Source of the DNA: Rhodoferax sp.
Lineage (GTDB): Bacteria; Pseudomonadota; Gammaproteobacteria; Burkholderiales; Burkholderiaceae_C
DNA length: 64,000 bases
Assembly: GCF_025354435.1 (NCBI RefSeq)
Contig: NZ_JANXMU010000060.1
Span: 62,001 to 126,000, forward strand
Reading direction: 5' to 3'
Numbering within the stretch: position 1 is the stretch's first letter; every line of letters begins with the position of its first letter. Shown here one piece after another: positions 25,604 through 35,879 of the stretch. Below the pieces are notes generated by a model. The model searched no databases. It saw only the letters and a list, made by a program, of their open reading frames with translations, and was not told the DNA's origin. Made by a program: the position numbers and the translations under genes.

Positions 25604-27771
25604 TCAAGCATCACTGTGGCCAGGGGAGGCAGGTTGAGTACAACGGAATACGGTTTACCGTGCATGGATACAGCTTCAGCAGAAGCCGTGCCAAGTGGTG
25701 TACCGACGTTGCTGCCGCCGTAGTGCGCCGAGTCGGTATTGAGCTTTTCGTAGTATGTACCCGCTTGCGGTACTCCGAGCCGGTAGCCATTCCAGACGTT
25801 GGGTGTGAAGTTGCATACCACCACGATGAAGCTGCTGTCGTCCATGCCCCGGCGGATGAAGCTGATGACCGAGCGCTCGGCATCGTTGTGCTCAATCCAC
25901 TCAAACCCGGCGGGGTCAAAGTCTTGCTGGTACAGCGCCGGGGTGCTGCGGTAGAGCTGGTTCAGGTCGCGTACCAGTTGCTGCATGCCGGCGTGCGGGG
26001 CCTGGTCCAGCAGGTGCCAGTCCAGGCTTTGCTCGAAGTTCCATTCGCGGTCTTGGGCAAATTCGCAGCCCATGAACAGCAGTTTTTTGCCGGGGTGGCC
26101 AAACATATAGCCCATGAAGGCGCGCAGGTTGGCAAATTGCTGCCAGCGGTCGCCGGGCATCTTGTTCAGCAGCGAGCCCTTGCCGTGCACCACTTCGTCG
26201 TGCGAAATCGGCAGCACGAAGTTCTCGGTAAACGCATACACCAGGCTGAAGCTGATTTCGCCCTGGTGGTGCTTGCGGTAGATCGGGTCGCGCTCCATGT
26301 AGGCCAGGGTGTCGTGCATCCAGCCCATGTTCCATTTGTAGTGGAAACCCAGGCCACCGGCGTAGGTAGGGCGCGATACGCTGGGGAAGGCGGTGGACTC
26401 TTCGGCCAGGGTGATGGCTTGCGGGCGTTCACCACCGACCACTTCGTTCATGCGCTTCAAGAAGGCGATGGTCTCTAAATTTTCGCGGCCACCGTGCACG
26501 TTGGGAATCCATTCCCCGGCCTTGCGGCTGTAGTCGCGGTACAGCATGGAGGCCACGGCATCCACACGCAGGCCGTCTACGCCAAAGCGCTCCAGCCAGT
26601 ACAGGCCATTGCCCACCAGGAAGTTGCTGACCTCGGTGCGACCCAGGTTGTAGATCAGGGTGTTCCAGTCGTTGTGGAAGCCTTCGCGCGGGTCGGCGTA
26701 CTCGTACAGGTGCGTGCCGTCAAAGTTGCCCAAACCGTGCGCGTCGGTGGGGAAGTGGGCGGGCACCCAGTCCAGAATCAAACCGAGTCCTTCGGCGTGG
26801 CAGCGGGCCACAAAGCGCGCAAAGCCTGCCGGGTCGCCAAAGCGGGCGGTGGGCGCGTACATGCCCACGGGCTGGTAGCCCCAGGAGCCGTCAAACGGGT
26901 GCTCGCTGATGGGCATCAGCTCCAGGTGGGTGAAACCCATGTCGCGGGAATAGGGCACCAGGGTATCGGCCAGTTCGTCCCAGTCCAGCCAGCGGTTGCC
27001 GTCATCGGTATTGCGCCGCCACGAGCCCAGATGCACCTCGTAAATACTGATGGGCGCATCTAGCGCATTGGCTTGCTTGCGCGCGGTCGATGGCGGTACA
27101 AACGGCGGTAGGTTGGCCACCACACTGGCCGTGGCCGGGCGCAATTCGGCCTGCAGGGCGTAGGGGTCGGAGCGGGCGGGCAGCACCTCGCCACTCTGGG
27201 TACGGATCTCGTATTTGTATTTGGCCCCCACTTGCACGCCGGGCAGAAACAATTCCCACACGCCGCATTCGCGACGCAGGCGCATGGGGTGGCAGCGGCC
27301 ATCCCAGAAGTTGAAGTCGCCCACCACGCTGACGCGGCTGGCATTGGGGGCCCACACGGCGAACCGGGTACCTGCCACGCCTTCCATGACGGTAGGCTGT
27401 GCGCCCAGCACCTCGTACGGGCGCAGATGCGTGCCCTCGCCCATCAACCACACGTCCATTTCTCCCAATACCGTGGGGAAACGGTAGGGGTCGTCGATGG
27501 TGCCGCTGTGGCCATCGGCCCAGACCACCCGCAGGCGGTAGGCAGCGCCCGGGGCCAGTGTGATTTCGCCCTCAAAAAAACCGGCTTCGTCTTGCAGGGC
27601 CAGTGGCCCCAGCACCATGCCCTTGGCCGACTCCACCACCACGCTTTGCGCGCCAGGAAGGAAGCAGCGTACCGACGTGGGGCCAGTGGCCAGAGCGTGC
27701 GGGCCAAGTACCGCAAAAGGGTCTCCGTGGCGTGCGCCACAAATCATCTCAACATCATGGGCGTGCAACAT
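25591..27771 (-). CDS. glgB: 1,4-alpha-glucan branching enzyme GlgB
   Basis: Introduces alpha-1,6 branches into glycogen. 726 residues, as usual for long GlgB. Order: N1 domain ([21 protein letters not shown]), CBM48 ([26 protein letters not shown]), GH13 barrel with DWVPAHFP (region I), [22 protein letters not shown] (nucleophile Asp), [11 protein letters not shown] (acid/base Glu) and [15 protein letters not shown] (third Asp), then a C-terminal beta domain. Part of the minus-strand glgP-glgB-glgX run; a hairpin separates it from glgP. Confidence 0.96.
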   Translation of the reverse strand: MLHAHDVEMICGARHGDPFAVLGPHALATGPTSVRCFLPGAQSVVVESAKGMVLGPLALQDEAGFFEGEITLAPGAAYRLRVVWADGHSGTIDDPYRFPTVLGEMDVWLMGEGTHLRPYEVLGAQPTVMEGVAGTRFAVWAPNASRVSVVGDFNFWDGRCHPMRLRRECGVWELFLPGVQVGAKYKYEIRTQSGEVLPARSDPYALQAELRPATASVVANLPPFVPPSTARKQANALDAPISIYEVHLGSWRRNTDDGNRWLDWDELADTLVPYSRDMGFTHLELMPISEHPFDGSWGYQPVGMYAPTARFGDPAGFARFVARCHAEGLGLILDWVPAHFPTDAHGLGNFDGTHLYEYADPREGFHNDWNTLIYNLGRTEVSNFLVGNGLYWLERFGVDGLRVDAVASMLYRDYSRKAGEWIPNVHGGRENLETIAFLKRMNEVVGGERPQAITLAEESTAFPSVSRPTYAGGLGFHYKWNMGWMHDTLAYMERDPIYRKHHQGEISFSLVYAFTENFVLPISHDEVVHGKGSLLNKMPGDRWQQFANLRAFMGYMFGHPGKKLLFMGCEFAQDREWNFEQSLDWHLLDQAPHAGMQQLVRDLNQLYRSTPALYQQDFDPAGFEWIEHNDAERSVISFIRRGMDDSSFIVVVCNFTPNVWNGYRLGVPQAGTYYEKLNTDSAHYGGSNVGTPLGTASAEAVSMHGKPYSVVLNLPPLATVMLEWKV

Positions 27772-27809
27772 AAGAACCGATCTAGAGTGGGTTTACATGG
27801 AGGGAATCG

Positions 27810-27851
27810 CGCTATTGCGGTGTTGTCTGTCACCGCATTTTTGTTATAGCG
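27810..27851. other. Nested inverted repeat between glgP and glgB
   Basis: TGCGGTG (27816-27822) pairs with CACCGCA (27831-27837), nested inside CGCTAT (27810-27815) and ATAGCG (27846-27851). On the plus strand the inner stem is followed by a short T run. On the minus (glg mRNA) strand there is no T run, so it could be a processing or stability hairpin that sets different levels of glgP and glgB. The outer arm abuts the glgP stop codon. Confidence 0.5.
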
Positions 27852-30285
27852 TGTTCGGAGCGTCTGCCGCGATATGCCAAATTTGCTGGGCGTATTCGCG
27901 GATGGTGCGGTCGGAGGAGAACACCCCCATACCCGCCACATTGGTGATGGCCTTGGCGCACCAGGCGGACGGCTGGCGGTACAGGTCGTCTACCAGGGAT
28001 TGCGTGGCCACATAGGAGGCGTAATCGGCCAGCAGCAGGTAGTGGTCGCCGCCCCACAGCAGCGAATCCACCAGTGCGCGGTAGCGGCCGGGCTCGTCGG
28101 GCGAAAACTGGCCGCCCGAGATGGCATCCAGCACGGCCTTGAGGGCGGGCGTGCTTTCGTAGTAACGCATGGGCTGGTAGCCGCTTTGCTTCAAGGCCTG
28201 CACTTCGGGAGTTTTGAGACCGAAGATGAAGATGTTGTCGTCGCCCACGTTCTGGCGGATTTCGATGTTGGCACCATCGTCGGTGCCGATGGTCAACGCG
28301 CCGTTCAGGGCCAGCTTCATGTTGCCGGTGCCCGAGGCCTCGGTGCCTGCGGTGGAGATTTGCTCGGACAAGTCCGCACCCGGCATGATGATTTCGGCCA
28401 CCGACACGCCGTAGTTGGGCATGAACACCAGTTTGAGCTTGTCGCCGATACGCGGGTCGTTGTTGATCACGCTACCCACGTCGTGGATCAGGCGGATGAT
28501 GGACTTGGCCGTCACGTAGCTGGACGCCGCCTTGCCCGCGAAAATCACGGTGCGCGGCACCCAGTTGGCGGTCGGGTTGGCCAAAATGGCCTGGTAACGG
28601 GTAACCACGTGTAAAACATTCAGCAACTGGCGCTTGTATTCGTGGATACGTTTCACCTGCACGTCAAACAGGCTGTCTGGGCTGACCTTGATGCCGGTGC
28701 TCTTCTCAATCGCGTTGGCCAGACGTACCTTGTTGGCCCGCTTGACTTCCATGAACGACTTTTGGAAAGCCGCATCGTCTTTTTTGGCCTTGAGCTTTTG
28801 CAGCTGGTCCAGATCGAGCCGCCAGCCCTTGCCCAGCGTGCTGTCCAGCAAGTTGGACAGGCCGGGGTTGGCCTGTGCCAGCCAGCGGCGCGGGGTCACG
28901 CCGTTGGTCATGTTGGTGAAGCGGCCGGGCCAGATGGCGGCGAAGTCGGCAAAAATGGTTTGCACCAGCAACTCGGAGTGCAGTGCCGACACGCCGTTGA
29001 CCTTGTGGCTGCCGACGATGGACAGGTTGGCCATGCGTACGCGGCGCTCGCCTTGCTCGTCAATCAGCGACAGGCGCGCTAAGAAGGCACTGTCGCCCGG
29101 GCGGTGCAGGGCCGCCATTTCCAGAAATTCCTTGTTGATGCGGAAGATGATTTCCAGGTGGCGCGGCAGCACATGCTGCATCAGGCCCACGGGCCAGGTT
29201 TCCAGCGCCTCGGGCATCAGGGTGTGGTTGGTGTAAGAGAAGGTCTTACAGCAAATCGCCCAGGCTTTGTCCCAGGGCATGCCGTGGTCGTCGCATAGTA
29301 CCCGCACCAGTTCGGCCACGCCAATGGCGGGGTGGGTGTCGTTCAAATGGATAGCGACATGCTCGGCCAGGTTGTCCAGCGTGGGGTGTTCGCGCAGGTG
29401 GCGCACCACCAGGTCTTGCACCGATGCAGACACAAAAAAGTATTCTTGCTTCAGGCGCAGTTCGCGCCCGGCGGGCGTGCTGTCGTTGGGGTAGAGCACC
29501 CAAGAAATGTTCTCGTACTCGTTTTTCATGCTGGCCGCACGGGCGTAGTCGCCGGTGTTGAAGGCATTCAGGTCGATGTGGGCGGGCGCTACGGCCTTCC
29601 ACAGGCGCAGGGTGCTGACCTTGTCGGTGCCGTGGCCGGGCACCACCATGTCGTAGGCTTTGGCCGCCACTTCACCGGCGTTGCGCCACACGGGCGCGCC
29701 GTTGACCTGCTCGACCCAGCCGCCAAAGCGGACCGGGTAGCTGATGTCGGCACGGGGAAACTCCCAGGGCGTGCCGTTTTCAAGCCAAGGATCGGGGTAT
29801 TCCATTTGCGCGCCATTCTGGATGTCTTGCGCAAACATGCCGTACTCGTAGCGGATACCGTAGCCAAAAGACGGCAGGCCGACGGTGGCCATGGAATCCA
29901 GAAAACAGGCGGCAAGACGGCCCAGCCCGCCGTTGCCCAATGCGGCATCGGGCTCGCGGTCAGCCACGGTCTCCAGGGTTTGGGCGAATTTTTGCAGGCC
30001 GGTGGCGGCTTCACCACGGATATCCAGCGCGCCCAGCGCATTGGACAGGGTGCGGCCCATCAAAAATTCCATGGACAAATAAACAACACGGCGGGCCTTG
30101 GCAGCGTGGTCGCGCGCCTGGGTTTGCACCCAGCGTTGTGACAATTGCTGGCGCGCAACTTGCGATACAGCCAGCATCAAATCGTTCGGGGTGGCTTCTG
30201 CGGGACTGACACCGACGGTGTCGAGCAAATGCTGTTCAATACCGGCTTGAATGGAGGTAGCTGTAGGGGCAATACGCTGGGTCAC
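27844..30285 (-). CDS. glgP: Glycogen phosphorylase
   Basis: Releases glucose-1-phosphate from glycogen and maltodextrin ends, using pyridoxal phosphate. About 813 residues from GTG 30285, which has an AAAGGA site seven bases upstream; a GTG at 30312 in frame is the alternative. Landmarks: RRVVYLSMEFLMGRTLSNAL, DAALGNGGLGRLAACFLDSMA, FGYGIRYEYGMF and the PLP-lysine region ASGTGNMKLALNGALTIGT. Divergent from glgC; the intervening ~280 bases hold the 16-base box at 30353-30368. First gene of the glgP-glgB-glgX run. Confidence 0.95.
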   Translation of the reverse strand: MTQRIAPTATSIQAGIEQHLLDTVGVSPAEATPNDLMLAVSQVARQQLSQRWVQTQARDHAAKARRVVYLSMEFLMGRTLSNALGALDIRGEAATGLQKFAQTLETVADREPDAALGNGGLGRLAACFLDSMATVGLPSFGYGIRYEYGMFAQDIQNGAQMEYPDPWLENGTPWEFPRADISYPVRFGGWVEQVNGAPVWRNAGEVAAKAYDMVVPGHGTDKVSTLRLWKAVAPAHIDLNAFNTGDYARAASMKNEYENISWVLYPNDSTPAGRELRLKQEYFFVSASVQDLVVRHLREHPTLDNLAEHVAIHLNDTHPAIGVAELVRVLCDDHGMPWDKAWAICCKTFSYTNHTLMPEALETWPVGLMQHVLPRHLEIIFRINKEFLEMAALHRPGDSAFLARLSLIDEQGERRVRMANLSIVGSHKVNGVSALHSELLVQTIFADFAAIWPGRFTNMTNGVTPRRWLAQANPGLSNLLDSTLGKGWRLDLDQLQKLKAKKDDAAFQKSFMEVKRANKVRLANAIEKSTGIKVSPDSLFDVQVKRIHEYKRQLLNVLHVVTRYQAILANPTANWVPRTVIFAGKAASSYVTAKSIIRLIHDVGSVINNDPRIGDKLKLVFMPNYGVSVAEIIMPGADLSEQISTAGTEASGTGNMKLALNGALTIGTDDGANIEIRQNVGDDNIFIFGLKTPEVQALKQSGYQPMRYYESTPALKAVLDAISGGQFSPDEPGRYRALVDSLLWGGDHYLLLADYASYVATQSLVDDLYRQPSAWCAKAITNVAGMGVFSSDRTIREYAQQIWHIAADAPNTL

Positions 30286-30352
30286 AGGGGCATCCTTTGT
30301 GTGGGTTGGCACAAGCCAGAATCCGATGTACGGATGGCTATTTTTCTAGTCT

Positions 30353-30368
30353 AAGCGCTTTGAATGCG
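30353..30368. promoter_or_regulatory. Shared 16-base box upstream of glgP (LacI-type operator candidate)
   Basis: AAGCGCTTTGAATGCG, identical to 19404-19419 and in the same orientation relative to its minus-strand gene. It lies between divergent glgP and glgC, so a bound repressor or activator could affect both. The exact 16-base match across 11 kb is unlikely by chance. Confidence 0.6.
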
Positions 30369-30565
30369 GGTACACCGCTCATTTCCAGAATTCTCGCACG
30401 AGGTAACCCGCCGGTAACTGTTTTTTAAATCCTCGGATTAAGATGCTGGCGTTAACCAAAAAACCCGGTCAACAATTAGCCCAGGACTTGCGTAAGTCCC
30501 CTGTTCGCCCAGAAGGCTTGCAGGGGGTACTGCGTAAATCCTCATCCTTTCTCTGGAGACAAAAA

Positions 30566-31834
30566 ATGCAGCAAAACAACTTAGCGCTCGGACTGGACCT
30601 GCCCAAACGGGCAATTGCATTGGTGCTCGCCGGTGGGCGTGGCAGCCGATTGATGAACTTGACAGACCGCCGCGCCAAGCCTGCGGTGTATTTTGGCGGC
30701 AAGTTCCGAATTGTTGACTTTGCACTGTCCAATTGTTTGAATTCCGGTATCCGCCGCATTGGTGTCATTACCCAGTACAAATCGCACAGTTTGCTGCGCC
30801 ATTTGCAGCGCGGCTGGGCATTTTTGAAGAACGAGATGAACGAGTTTGTCGATCTGTTGCCCGCACAGCAGCGCAACGACAACGAAAACTGGTACCGGGG
30901 CACAGCTGACGCGGTCTACCAAAACCACGATATTCTGGAGAGCTACGGTGCCGACTACATCGTGGTGTTGGCGGGCGACCACATCTACAAGATGAACTAC
31001 GCGCTGATGCTGGCCGACCACGTGGCCCAAGGGCGTGAATGCACCGTGGGCTGCATCGCCGTACCACGCGCCGAAGCGTCGGCTTTTGGCGTGATGGCCA
31101 TCGACGAGAACCGCCTGATCACCGAATTCCTGGAAAAACCTGCCGATCCACCATCCATGCCGGGTAACCCCGACATGTCGCTGGCCAGCATGGGCATTTA
31201 TATTTTTAACGCCGCCTTCCTGTATGCCGAGCTGGAGCGCGACATGGCGGACCCCACGTCTAGCCATGACTTTGGCAAAGACATCATTCCCCGCGCCGTG
31301 CGCAATGGCCTGGCCACCGCCCACCCGTTCTCCATGAGCTGCGTGCCCGATGCGGCCGAAGACGAGCCGTACTGGCGCGATGTCGGCACGATCGACGCGT
31401 ACTGGGATGCCAACATCGACCTGACCGCCACCGAGCCCAAGCTCAACCTGTACGACACCCACTGGCCCATCTGGACCTACCAGGCCCAGCTGCCACCGGC
31501 CAAGTTTGTCCACAACACCGACGACCGGCGCGGCATGGCGATCGAGTCCATGGTGTCCGGCGGCTGCATTGTGTCGGGCAGCGTGCACCGCTCGGTGCTG
31601 TTTTCCAGTGTGCGGGTGCATTCGTATTCTGAGGTCAAATGGTCGGTGCTCTTGCCCGACGTACAGATTGGCCGGGGTGCACGCATCAACCGTGCGGTGA
31701 TCGATCGCGGCTGCGTGATTCCTGACGGCATGGTGATCGGCGAAGATGCCGCGCTGGATGCCGAGCGCTTCCACCGCAGCGAAAACGGCATCACGCTGGT
31801 CACCTCTGCCATGCTCAAAAAGCTGGCGGAATGA
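30566..31834 (+). CDS. glgC: Glucose-1-phosphate adenylyltransferase
   Basis: Makes ADP-glucose from ATP and glucose-1-P, the committed step of glycogen synthesis. 422 residues from ATG 30566, preceded by CTGGAGA; the frame is open upstream but that part is not conserved. Motifs: [23 protein letters not shown] (pyrophosphorylase signature), [33 protein letters not shown], and a C-terminal left-handed beta-helix ([20 protein letters not shown]). Overlaps glgA by ATGA. Confidence 0.97.
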   Translation: MQQNNLALGLDLPKRAIALVLAGGRGSRLMNLTDRRAKPAVYFGGKFRIVDFALSNCLNSGIRRIGVITQYKSHSLLRHLQRGWAFLKNEMNEFVDLLPAQQRNDNENWYRGTADAVYQNHDILESYGADYIVVLAGDHIYKMNYALMLADHVAQGRECTVGCIAVPRAEASAFGVMAIDENRLITEFLEKPADPPSMPGNPDMSLASMGIYIFNAAFLYAELERDMADPTSSHDFGKDIIPRAVRNGLATAHPFSMSCVPDAAEDEPYWRDVGTIDAYWDANIDLTATEPKLNLYDTHWPIWTYQAQLPPAKFVHNTDDRRGMAIESMVSGGCIVSGSVHRSVLFSSVRVHSYSEVKWSVLLPDVQIGRGARINRAVIDRGCVIPDGMVIGEDAALDAERFHRSENGITLVTSAMLKKLAE

Positions 31835-33309
31835 AAGTCCTGCAAGTAGGGGCCGAGGTTTTTCCTCTGGTCAAAACCGGCGGCTTGGCCGATGTGCTGG
31901 GGGCCTTGCCCCAGGCCCTGGTGGCCGCCGGTGCCGATGTGCGCCTGCTGCTGCCGGGCTTTCCCGCGATTTTGACGGGCTTGCAAAAGCCGGTCGTGGT
32001 CTGCGAGATCGGTGCGGCGTTTGGTGCCGCGCGGGTACGCCTGGTGCGCGGCACCATTGTGGCCAGTGGCATAACGGCCTATGTGGTCGATGCGCCTTAT
32101 TACTACCAGCGCACGGGCAACCCGTACCTGGGTGCCGATGGACTCGAATGGCCCGACAACGCCCAGCGCTTTGCCTTGCTGGGTTGGGTGGCGGCGCATG
32201 TGGCCGCAGGCGGCCTGGATCCGGCCTGGACTCCGGACGTGCTGCACGCCCACGACTGGCATGCCGGTATGGCTTGCGCCTACCTGGCCTCCAACCAGGC
32301 AGCCACGGTGGCCACCGTCTACACCGTGCACAACCTGGCTTACCAGGGCCTGTTTGATGCCAAGGATTTCCATCTGCTGGGCTTGCCGGCGCGTTTCATG
32401 GACCCGACCCGACTGGAGTACCACGGCAAGTTCTCATTCATGAAAGCCGGGCTCACCCATGCCCAACGCGTCACCACCGTCAGCCCCAGCTACGCGGCCG
32501 AGATTGCCACCAACGAGTTTGGTTGTGGTCTGGACGGCGTGGTGCGCTCGCGCGGTGCCGACGTGTCTGGCATCTTGAACGGGGTAGACGATGCAGTGTG
32601 GAACCCCGCTGCCGACAAGGACATCACCACCCCGTACTCCGCCACCGCACTGGCGGGTAAGGCCACGTGCAAAGCGGCCTTGCAAAAGGAACTCGGTCTA
32701 CAGGTGGATGCCAAGCGGCCCCTGTTCACCCTTGTAAGCCGCCTGACCCAGCAAAAGGGCTTGGACCTGGTGCTGGCCGCGATTCCTGAAATGTTGGCTG
32801 CCGGTGCGCAACTGGCCGTGCAGGGCAGTGGCGATGCTTTGCTGGAAAAAGCCTTTACCGAGGCTGCTGCGGCGCACCCGGGGCAGGTGGCCGTGCGCCT
32901 GGGTTACGACGAGCCGTTTGCCCACCAGATGATTGCCGGAGCCGATGCCATGCTGGTGCCGTCTCGGTTTGAACCCTGCGGGCTGACCCAGCTCTACGCA
33001 TTGCGCTACGGCACCGTGCCGGTGGTACGCCGCGTCGGCGGGCTGATCGACACGGTGGTGGATGCCAGCGAGACCAGCCTGCAGGACAACACCTCAACGG
33101 GCTTCATGTTTGGTCCGGCCAGCAAGGAGGCCCTGGCCTTGGCGGTACACCGTACCGTGCAGGCTTTTGGCCAGCCAGCCGTGTGGGCGCAACTGCAGCA
33201 GCGCGGCATGGCGCAAAACTTCTCATGGGCTGCAGCGGCCGCGCAGTATCTGGCCCTGTACCAGACACTGTGCACGCCAGCCAAAGCCCCGGCCAAGGCC
33301 AAAAAGTAG
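31831..33309 (+). CDS. glgA: Glycogen synthase (ADP-glucose), GT5
   Basis: Extends alpha-1,4-glucan with ADP-glucose. 492 residues beginning [22 protein letters not shown], where KTGGL binds ADP-glucose. Further motifs: [20 protein letters not shown] and, at the C-terminal site, [29 protein letters not shown]. The ATG overlaps the glgC stop. A terminator follows at 33389-33421. Confidence 0.97.
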   Translation: MKVLQVGAEVFPLVKTGGLADVLGALPQALVAAGADVRLLLPGFPAILTGLQKPVVVCEIGAAFGAARVRLVRGTIVASGITAYVVDAPYYYQRTGNPYLGADGLEWPDNAQRFALLGWVAAHVAAGGLDPAWTPDVLHAHDWHAGMACAYLASNQAATVATVYTVHNLAYQGLFDAKDFHLLGLPARFMDPTRLEYHGKFSFMKAGLTHAQRVTTVSPSYAAEIATNEFGCGLDGVVRSRGADVSGILNGVDDAVWNPAADKDITTPYSATALAGKATCKAALQKELGLQVDAKRPLFTLVSRLTQQKGLDLVLAAIPEMLAAGAQLAVQGSGDALLEKAFTEAAAAHPGQVAVRLGYDEPFAHQMIAGADAMLVPSRFEPCGLTQLYALRYGTVPVVRRVGGLIDTVVDASETSLQDNTSTGFMFGPASKEALALAVHRTVQAFGQPAVWAQLQQRGMAQNFSWAAAAAQYLALYQTLCTPAKAPAKAKK

Positions 33310-33369
33310 CCAAAAAGTGCCGGGCAATCAACCGGCGATGGGCTGCCGGAAATACACGCATGGCGTGAC

Positions 33370-33375
33370 TACAAT
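33370..33375 (+). promoter_or_regulatory. Candidate -10 element upstream of the phosphomutase gene
   Basis: TACAAT, with TG two bases upstream and no convincing -35. Transcription would begin near 33382, just before the terminator hairpin, giving a leader like the one before rimP. Low specificity on its own. Confidence 0.3.
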
Positions 33376-33388
33376 TCCGGCAGTCCAT

Positions 33389-33421
33389 CCGGCCATCTTA
33401 TACAGGGATGGCCGGGTTTTT
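33389..33421 (+). terminator. Intrinsic terminator after glgA / in the phosphomutase leader
   Basis: CCGGCCATC (33389-33397) pairs perfectly with GATGGCCGG (33407-33415) around a 9-base loop, followed by GTTTTT. It probably ends the glgCA transcript; if the TACAAT just upstream is a promoter it would instead lie in the leader of the next operon. Confidence 0.82.
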
Positions 33422-33444
33422 GATTTACTTACTCCCCTCACACC

Positions 33445-34842
33445 ATGCACATCGCCAGCTCCATCTTCAAAGCCTACGATATCCGCGGCATTGTTCCCAC
33501 CACCGTGACCGAAGCCGTTGCCGAAGGCATCGGCAAGGCCTTTGGCACGATCGCCCTGGCAGAAGGTGAAACGGCGGTGGCCGTGGGACGCGATGGCCGC
33601 CTGAGCGGCCCGTCGCTGGTGGCCGCGCTGATCCGCGGTTTGGTAGCCGTGGGCATCGAGGTAATCGATGTAGGCACCGTGACCACGCCCTTGTTGTACT
33701 TCGCTGCCAACACCCTGTGCCGCAGCGGCATCCAGGTCACTGGCAGCCACAACCCCAAGGATTACAACGGTTTCAAGATGGTCATGGGCGGTCGTTCCAT
33801 CCATGGCGATGAAATCCAGGCCCTGCGCCGCATGATGGAAGCCGAGACTTGGCTGCCCAAAACCGGTGGTTCGGTGCGTAGCGTGGATGTGCTACCTGCC
33901 TACACCGCCCGCATCGTCTCGGATATCAAACTAGCCCGCCCGATGAAGATCGTGGTCGATTCCGGCAACGGCATTGCAGGTGCATCGGCCCCCGACATCC
34001 TGCGCGCCATCGGCTGCGAGGTAATCGAACTGTTCAGCGAGGTGGACGGTAACTTCCCCAACCACCACCCCGACCCCAGCAAGCCCGAGAATCTGCAGGA
34101 CCTGATCGCCGCGCTGAAAACCAGCGGTGCCGAGCTGGGCCTGGCTTTTGATGGTGACGGCGACCGCCTGGGTATCGTTACCAATGACGGCACCAACATC
34201 TACCCCGACCGCCAGATGCAGCTCTTCGCCGAAGACGTGCTGCGCCGTGTCCCCGGCGGCACCATTTTGTTTGACGTGAAATGCTCGCAGCGCCTGGCCC
34301 CGGCCATTGCCGCTGCCGGTGGCCACCCACTGATGTTCAAAACCGGCCACTCCCTGATCAAAGCCAAGATGAAAGAAATCGAAGGCGCAGGTGGCCAGGC
34401 CCCGCTGGGCGGCGAAATGAGCGGCCATATCTTCTTCAAGGAGCGCTGGTTTGGTTTCGACGACGGCACCTACGCGGGCTGCCGTTTGCTGGAAATCGTC
34501 AGCCAGTCGCCCGATGCCAACGCCGTGCTGCACGCCTTGCCTACCAGTTTCTCCACCCCCGAGCTCAACGTGGCCTGTGCCGAAGGCGAGCCGCCCGTAG
34601 TGGTGGCCAAGGCCTTGGCGATGGTGGACTTTGCTGCGCCCGCGGTGGTCAGCACCATCGACGGCCTGCGGGTCGATTGGCCGGATGGCTTTGGCCTGGT
34701 CCGCGCCAGCAACACCACGCCGGTGCTGGTGCTGCGTTTTGAAGGCCACACGCCCGAAGCCCTGGAACGTATCCAGCACGACATGCTGGCCCTGCTGCGC
34801 CGTGCCAAACCCGACGCCAAGCTGGCGGCCAGCGCCCATTGA
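33445..34842 (+). CDS. Phosphomannomutase/phosphoglucomutase (AlgC/ManB type)
   Basis: Interconverts hexose-1-P and hexose-6-P, feeding both glycogen and sugar nucleotides for LPS. 465 residues, as AlgC. The phosphoserine is S101 in VTGSHNPKDYNGFK; the Mg2+ site is FDGDGDRLG; the sugar-binding loop is GGEMSGHIFFKERWFG; the phosphate-binding C-terminal domain carries DGLRVDWPDGFGLVRASNTTPVLVLRFEG. It starts a chain of four genes (this one, two heptosyltransferases, waaA) with overlapping or abutting starts. Substrate preference (mannose or glucose) cannot be read from the sequence. Confidence 0.92.
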   Translation: MHIASSIFKAYDIRGIVPTTVTEAVAEGIGKAFGTIALAEGETAVAVGRDGRLSGPSLVAALIRGLVAVGIEVIDVGTVTTPLLYFAANTLCRSGIQVTGSHNPKDYNGFKMVMGGRSIHGDEIQALRRMMEAETWLPKTGGSVRSVDVLPAYTARIVSDIKLARPMKIVVDSGNGIAGASAPDILRAIGCEVIELFSEVDGNFPNHHPDPSKPENLQDLIAALKTSGAELGLAFDGDGDRLGIVTNDGTNIYPDRQMQLFAEDVLRRVPGGTILFDVKCSQRLAPAIAAAGGHPLMFKTGHSLIKAKMKEIEGAGGQAPLGGEMSGHIFFKERWFGFDDGTYAGCRLLEIVSQSPDANAVLHALPTSFSTPELNVACAEGEPPVVVAKALAMVDFAAPAVVSTIDGLRVDWPDGFGLVRASNTTPVLVLRFEGHTPEALERIQHDMLALLRRAKPDAKLAASAH

Positions 34843-34880
34843 TGCCTGTGCCTGAGTCTTTGCCTGGAAAAGGGCAGGGC

Positions 34881-35879
34881 ATGCGGGTGCTGATCGTCAA
34901 GCTGTCGTCTTTTGGCGATGTGGTCCAGACCCTGCCCACCCTGCACGACATGCGCCAGGCCTTGCCCCTGGCCACGTTTGACTGGGTGGTCGAAGAAGCC
35001 TTTGCCCCGCTGCTCCAGGCCCATGTGCCGCGCCTGGGTCGGGTGATTCCGCTGGCGCAGCGGCGCTGGCGCAAAACCCCGTTTAGCGCCAGTGTGCGGG
35101 CCGAAAAAGCGGCCTTCATACAGACGTTGCAGGCCGAAGCCTACGACGTGGTGATCGACCTCCAGGGGCTGATCAAATCCGCCCTGATTGCCCGCCAGGC
35201 CCGGCTCACCTCCAGCGGCTGGCGCGCCACCTACGGCAACGGCAGCGAAGACTGCGGCTACGAGTGGCCCGTGCGCTTCATGGTGCAGCGCCCCCAGCCC
35301 ATGCCGCCGCGCATCCACTCCCTGCAGCGCTACCGCCGCCTGGCCGCGCTGGCGCTGGGCTATCCGCCGCGGGAAGACGGCATTGCCTACGACGAACTCC
35401 AGGTCACCCCGGTACAACCCGATGGCAGCGTAATGCTGGTCCACGGCACCACCCGGGTCGAAAACGAATGGCCGCTGGCTCACTGGGTGCAGATTGGCCA
35501 GCACCTGGTGGCCCAAGGCCTGACGCTCAGCGTGCCACAGGCGAACGCTTACGAGGAAAAGTTTGCCCAGCAGCTGTGCCAGGAGATTGGCCCGCAAGCC
35601 CGCATGCTGCCGCGCATGGGTTTAGCCGCGCTGGCCGCGCAAATGGCGGGCTGTGTGGGCGTGGTTGGGGTGGATTCAGGCCTGAGCCACCTGGCCGTGG
35701 CGCTGAACCTGCCGCACGTGCAAATTTTCAGCCAGCCGCGCATCTGGCGGGCTGGTCCGCTGGGTAGCCCTTACCAGGTCGCCGTGGGCGGGGCAAGGGC
35801 TCCCGATGTAGACACCGTGTGGCAAGCATGGCAAGCTGTGTGGAGCGTGTTCCACAACCCCCAAGCTATTCCTGCATGA
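34881..35879 (+). CDS. waaC: LPS heptosyltransferase I
   Basis: Adds the first heptose to Kdo in the LPS inner core from ADP-heptose; GT9 family at the inner face of the inner membrane. 332 residues from ATG 34881 (MRVLIVKLSSFGDVVQTLP), where family similarity begins. An ATG at 34842 overlapping the mutase stop (TGATG) would add 13 non-conserved residues. WaaC hallmarks: TFDWVVEEAFAPLL, RVIPLAQRRWRK, DVVIDLQGLIKSALI and GVVGVDSGLSHLAVALNLPHVQIF. Overlaps the next gene by ATGA. Confidence 0.9.
   Translation: MRVLIVKLSSFGDVVQTLPTLHDMRQALPLATFDWVVEEAFAPLLQAHVPRLGRVIPLAQRRWRKTPFSASVRAEKAAFIQTLQAEAYDVVIDLQGLIKSALIARQARLTSSGWRATYGNGSEDCGYEWPVRFMVQRPQPMPPRIHSLQRYRRLAALALGYPPREDGIAYDELQVTPVQPDGSVMLVHGTTRVENEWPLAHWVQIGQHLVAQGLTLSVPQANAYEEKFAQQLCQEIGPQARMLPRMGLAALAAQMAGCVGVVGVDSGLSHLAVALNLPHVQIFSQPRIWRAGPLGSPYQVAVGGARAPDVDTVWQAWQAVWSVFHNPQAIPA

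Noticed and set aside
30312-30312. GTG at 30312 as the glgP start
   Set aside because: Possible, but the in-frame GTG at 30285 has a much better AAAGGA site; not decisive.
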